Shown: positions 6,960 through 7,211 of the stretch, one piece after another
How positions within the stretch are numbered: position 1 is the stretch's first letter
How the letters are laid out: each line of letters begins with the position of its first letter
From: Minisyncoccota bacterium
Lineage (GTDB): Bacteria > Patescibacteriota > Minisyncoccia > Moranbacterales > GCA-2747515
Assembly (NCBI GenBank): GCA_938034715.1
Contig: CALHMM010000044.1
Location: 1 to 7,211 of the forward strand
Reading direction: 5' to 3'
DNA: 7,211 nt
Made by a program: the position numbers and the translations under genes
Notes under the pieces: model-generated
The model's database searches: none
What the model was told of the DNA's origin: nothing
Seen by the model: only the letters and a program-made list of their open reading frames with translations

Positions 6960-7181
6960 CTACAGGTTTTTTTGAACTTCAACAAAATCGTTCTCGATTT
7001 CCTTAAGTTGTTTTTTAGTCTGCTTGAGAAGCTCTGCACCTCTTTTGACTTTTTCAATACCTTTTTGAACATCAATCTCTTCTTGCTCTTCAAACCATGT
7101 AGCAATTTTCTCTAACTCGCCGAGGGCACTTGCAAGAGTTTTTTTATTTTGTGACTGAGAAGTCGTCGTTTTTTTTGGCAT
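6960..7181 (-). CDS. xseB: Exodeoxyribonuclease VII small subunit
   Basis: A 73-aa protein of the XseB family, the small subunit that binds the large subunit XseA to form exonuclease VII, which degrades single-stranded DNA during repair. After a basic, Ser/Thr/Gln-rich start (residues 1-14), residues about 15-71 form the charged two-helix domain of the family: LASALGELEKIATWFEEQE, then KGIEKVKRGAELLKQTKKQL. This follows the family pattern of a conserved LxELExI helix, an acidic turn and a GxELxKxCxxxL-like helix, here with a Gln-Thr in place of the common Cys position. Length is normal for XseB. It begins 3 nt after the stop of what may be xseA, the usual gene order. There is no close Shine-Dalgarno, so it may be translated by coupling to that gene. 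Confidence 0.88.
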   Translation of the reverse strand: MPKKTTTSQSQNKKTLASALGELEKIATWFEEQEEIDVQKGIEKVKRGAELLKQTKKQLKEIENDFVEVQKNL

Positions 7182-7184
7182 AAA

Positions 7185-7211
7185 CTAATTTTTAATCTTC
7201 TTAACTTGTGT
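7185..7211 (-). CDS. xseA: Possible C-terminal end of exodeoxyribonuclease VII large subunit (runs off right edge)
   Basis: In the same frame as xseB, eight codons reading TQVKKIKN end in TAG at 7187-7185, 3 nt before the xseB ATG. xseA commonly sits directly upstream of xseB, and a short VKKI-type basic tail is compatible with XseA ends. Eight residues are too few to identify a protein; the call rests mostly on context. Confidence 0.35.
   Translation of the reverse strand, partial: TQVKKIKN

Noticed and set aside
475..7181. Alternative genetic code (UGA as glycine, as in Gracilibacteria/SR1), suggested by the absence of TGA stops
   Set aside because: The long genes are full length with no in-frame TGA and use ordinary glycine codons; only seven stops are visible, and TAA preference is expected in AT-rich DNA.
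1..7211. CRISPR array, tRNA, rRNA, transposon ends or long direct repeats
   Set aside because: No regularly spaced repeats, cloverleaf-like sequence or transposase fragment was seen on either strand; nearly all of the window is ordinary coding sequence.

Overview
The window looks like a piece of a small, AT-rich bacterial genome, most likely from the Candidate Phyla Radiation (Patescibacteria, Parcubacteria-like). This rests on the kind of genes and their architecture: a peptide-type binding protein with no transporter beside it, a short SecG, a two-gene 2-oxoacid:ferredoxin oxidoreductase with a fused gamma-alpha subunit, and a Wzy_C-type glycan ligase next to exonuclease VII genes. No rRNA or other marker is present, so the placement is inference. 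All recognised stops are TAA or TAG, and no long gene is interrupted by TGA, so the standard code fits.

Every recognised gene lies on the minus strand, so the window reads in gene order from its right end to its left. At 7185-7211 there may be the last eight codons of xseA, followed after 3 nt by xseB (6960-7181). After 20 nt comes a polytopic O-antigen ligase/Wzy-like membrane protein (5536-6939) with its own Shine-Dalgarno. A promoter-like region at 5498-5503 leads into the gene pair korA (3701-5413) and korB (2734-3624). An imperfect hairpin and a good sigma70-type promoter (2617-2645) precede secG (2353-2571). Next is a membrane-anchored family 5 solute-binding protein (475-2124) whose true start is unclear. 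It ends at a convincing intrinsic terminator (421-447). A new promoter then leads into the 5' part of pgi (1-369), which runs off the left edge.

The genes fall into functional blocks. Central metabolism is represented by pgi (upper glycolysis) and korAB (2-oxoacid oxidation producing reduced ferredoxin and acyl-CoA). The envelope block is secG, the solute-binding protein and the glycan ligase. DNA repair is represented by exonuclease VII. I found no mobile element, CRISPR array, tRNA or rRNA, and no clearly new biological system. The most unusual points are the solute-binding protein gene, whose open frame extends upstream over a perfect but unused AAGGAG and an ACG codon where an ATG would be expected, and the scarcity of Shine-Dalgarno sequences before the other genes.
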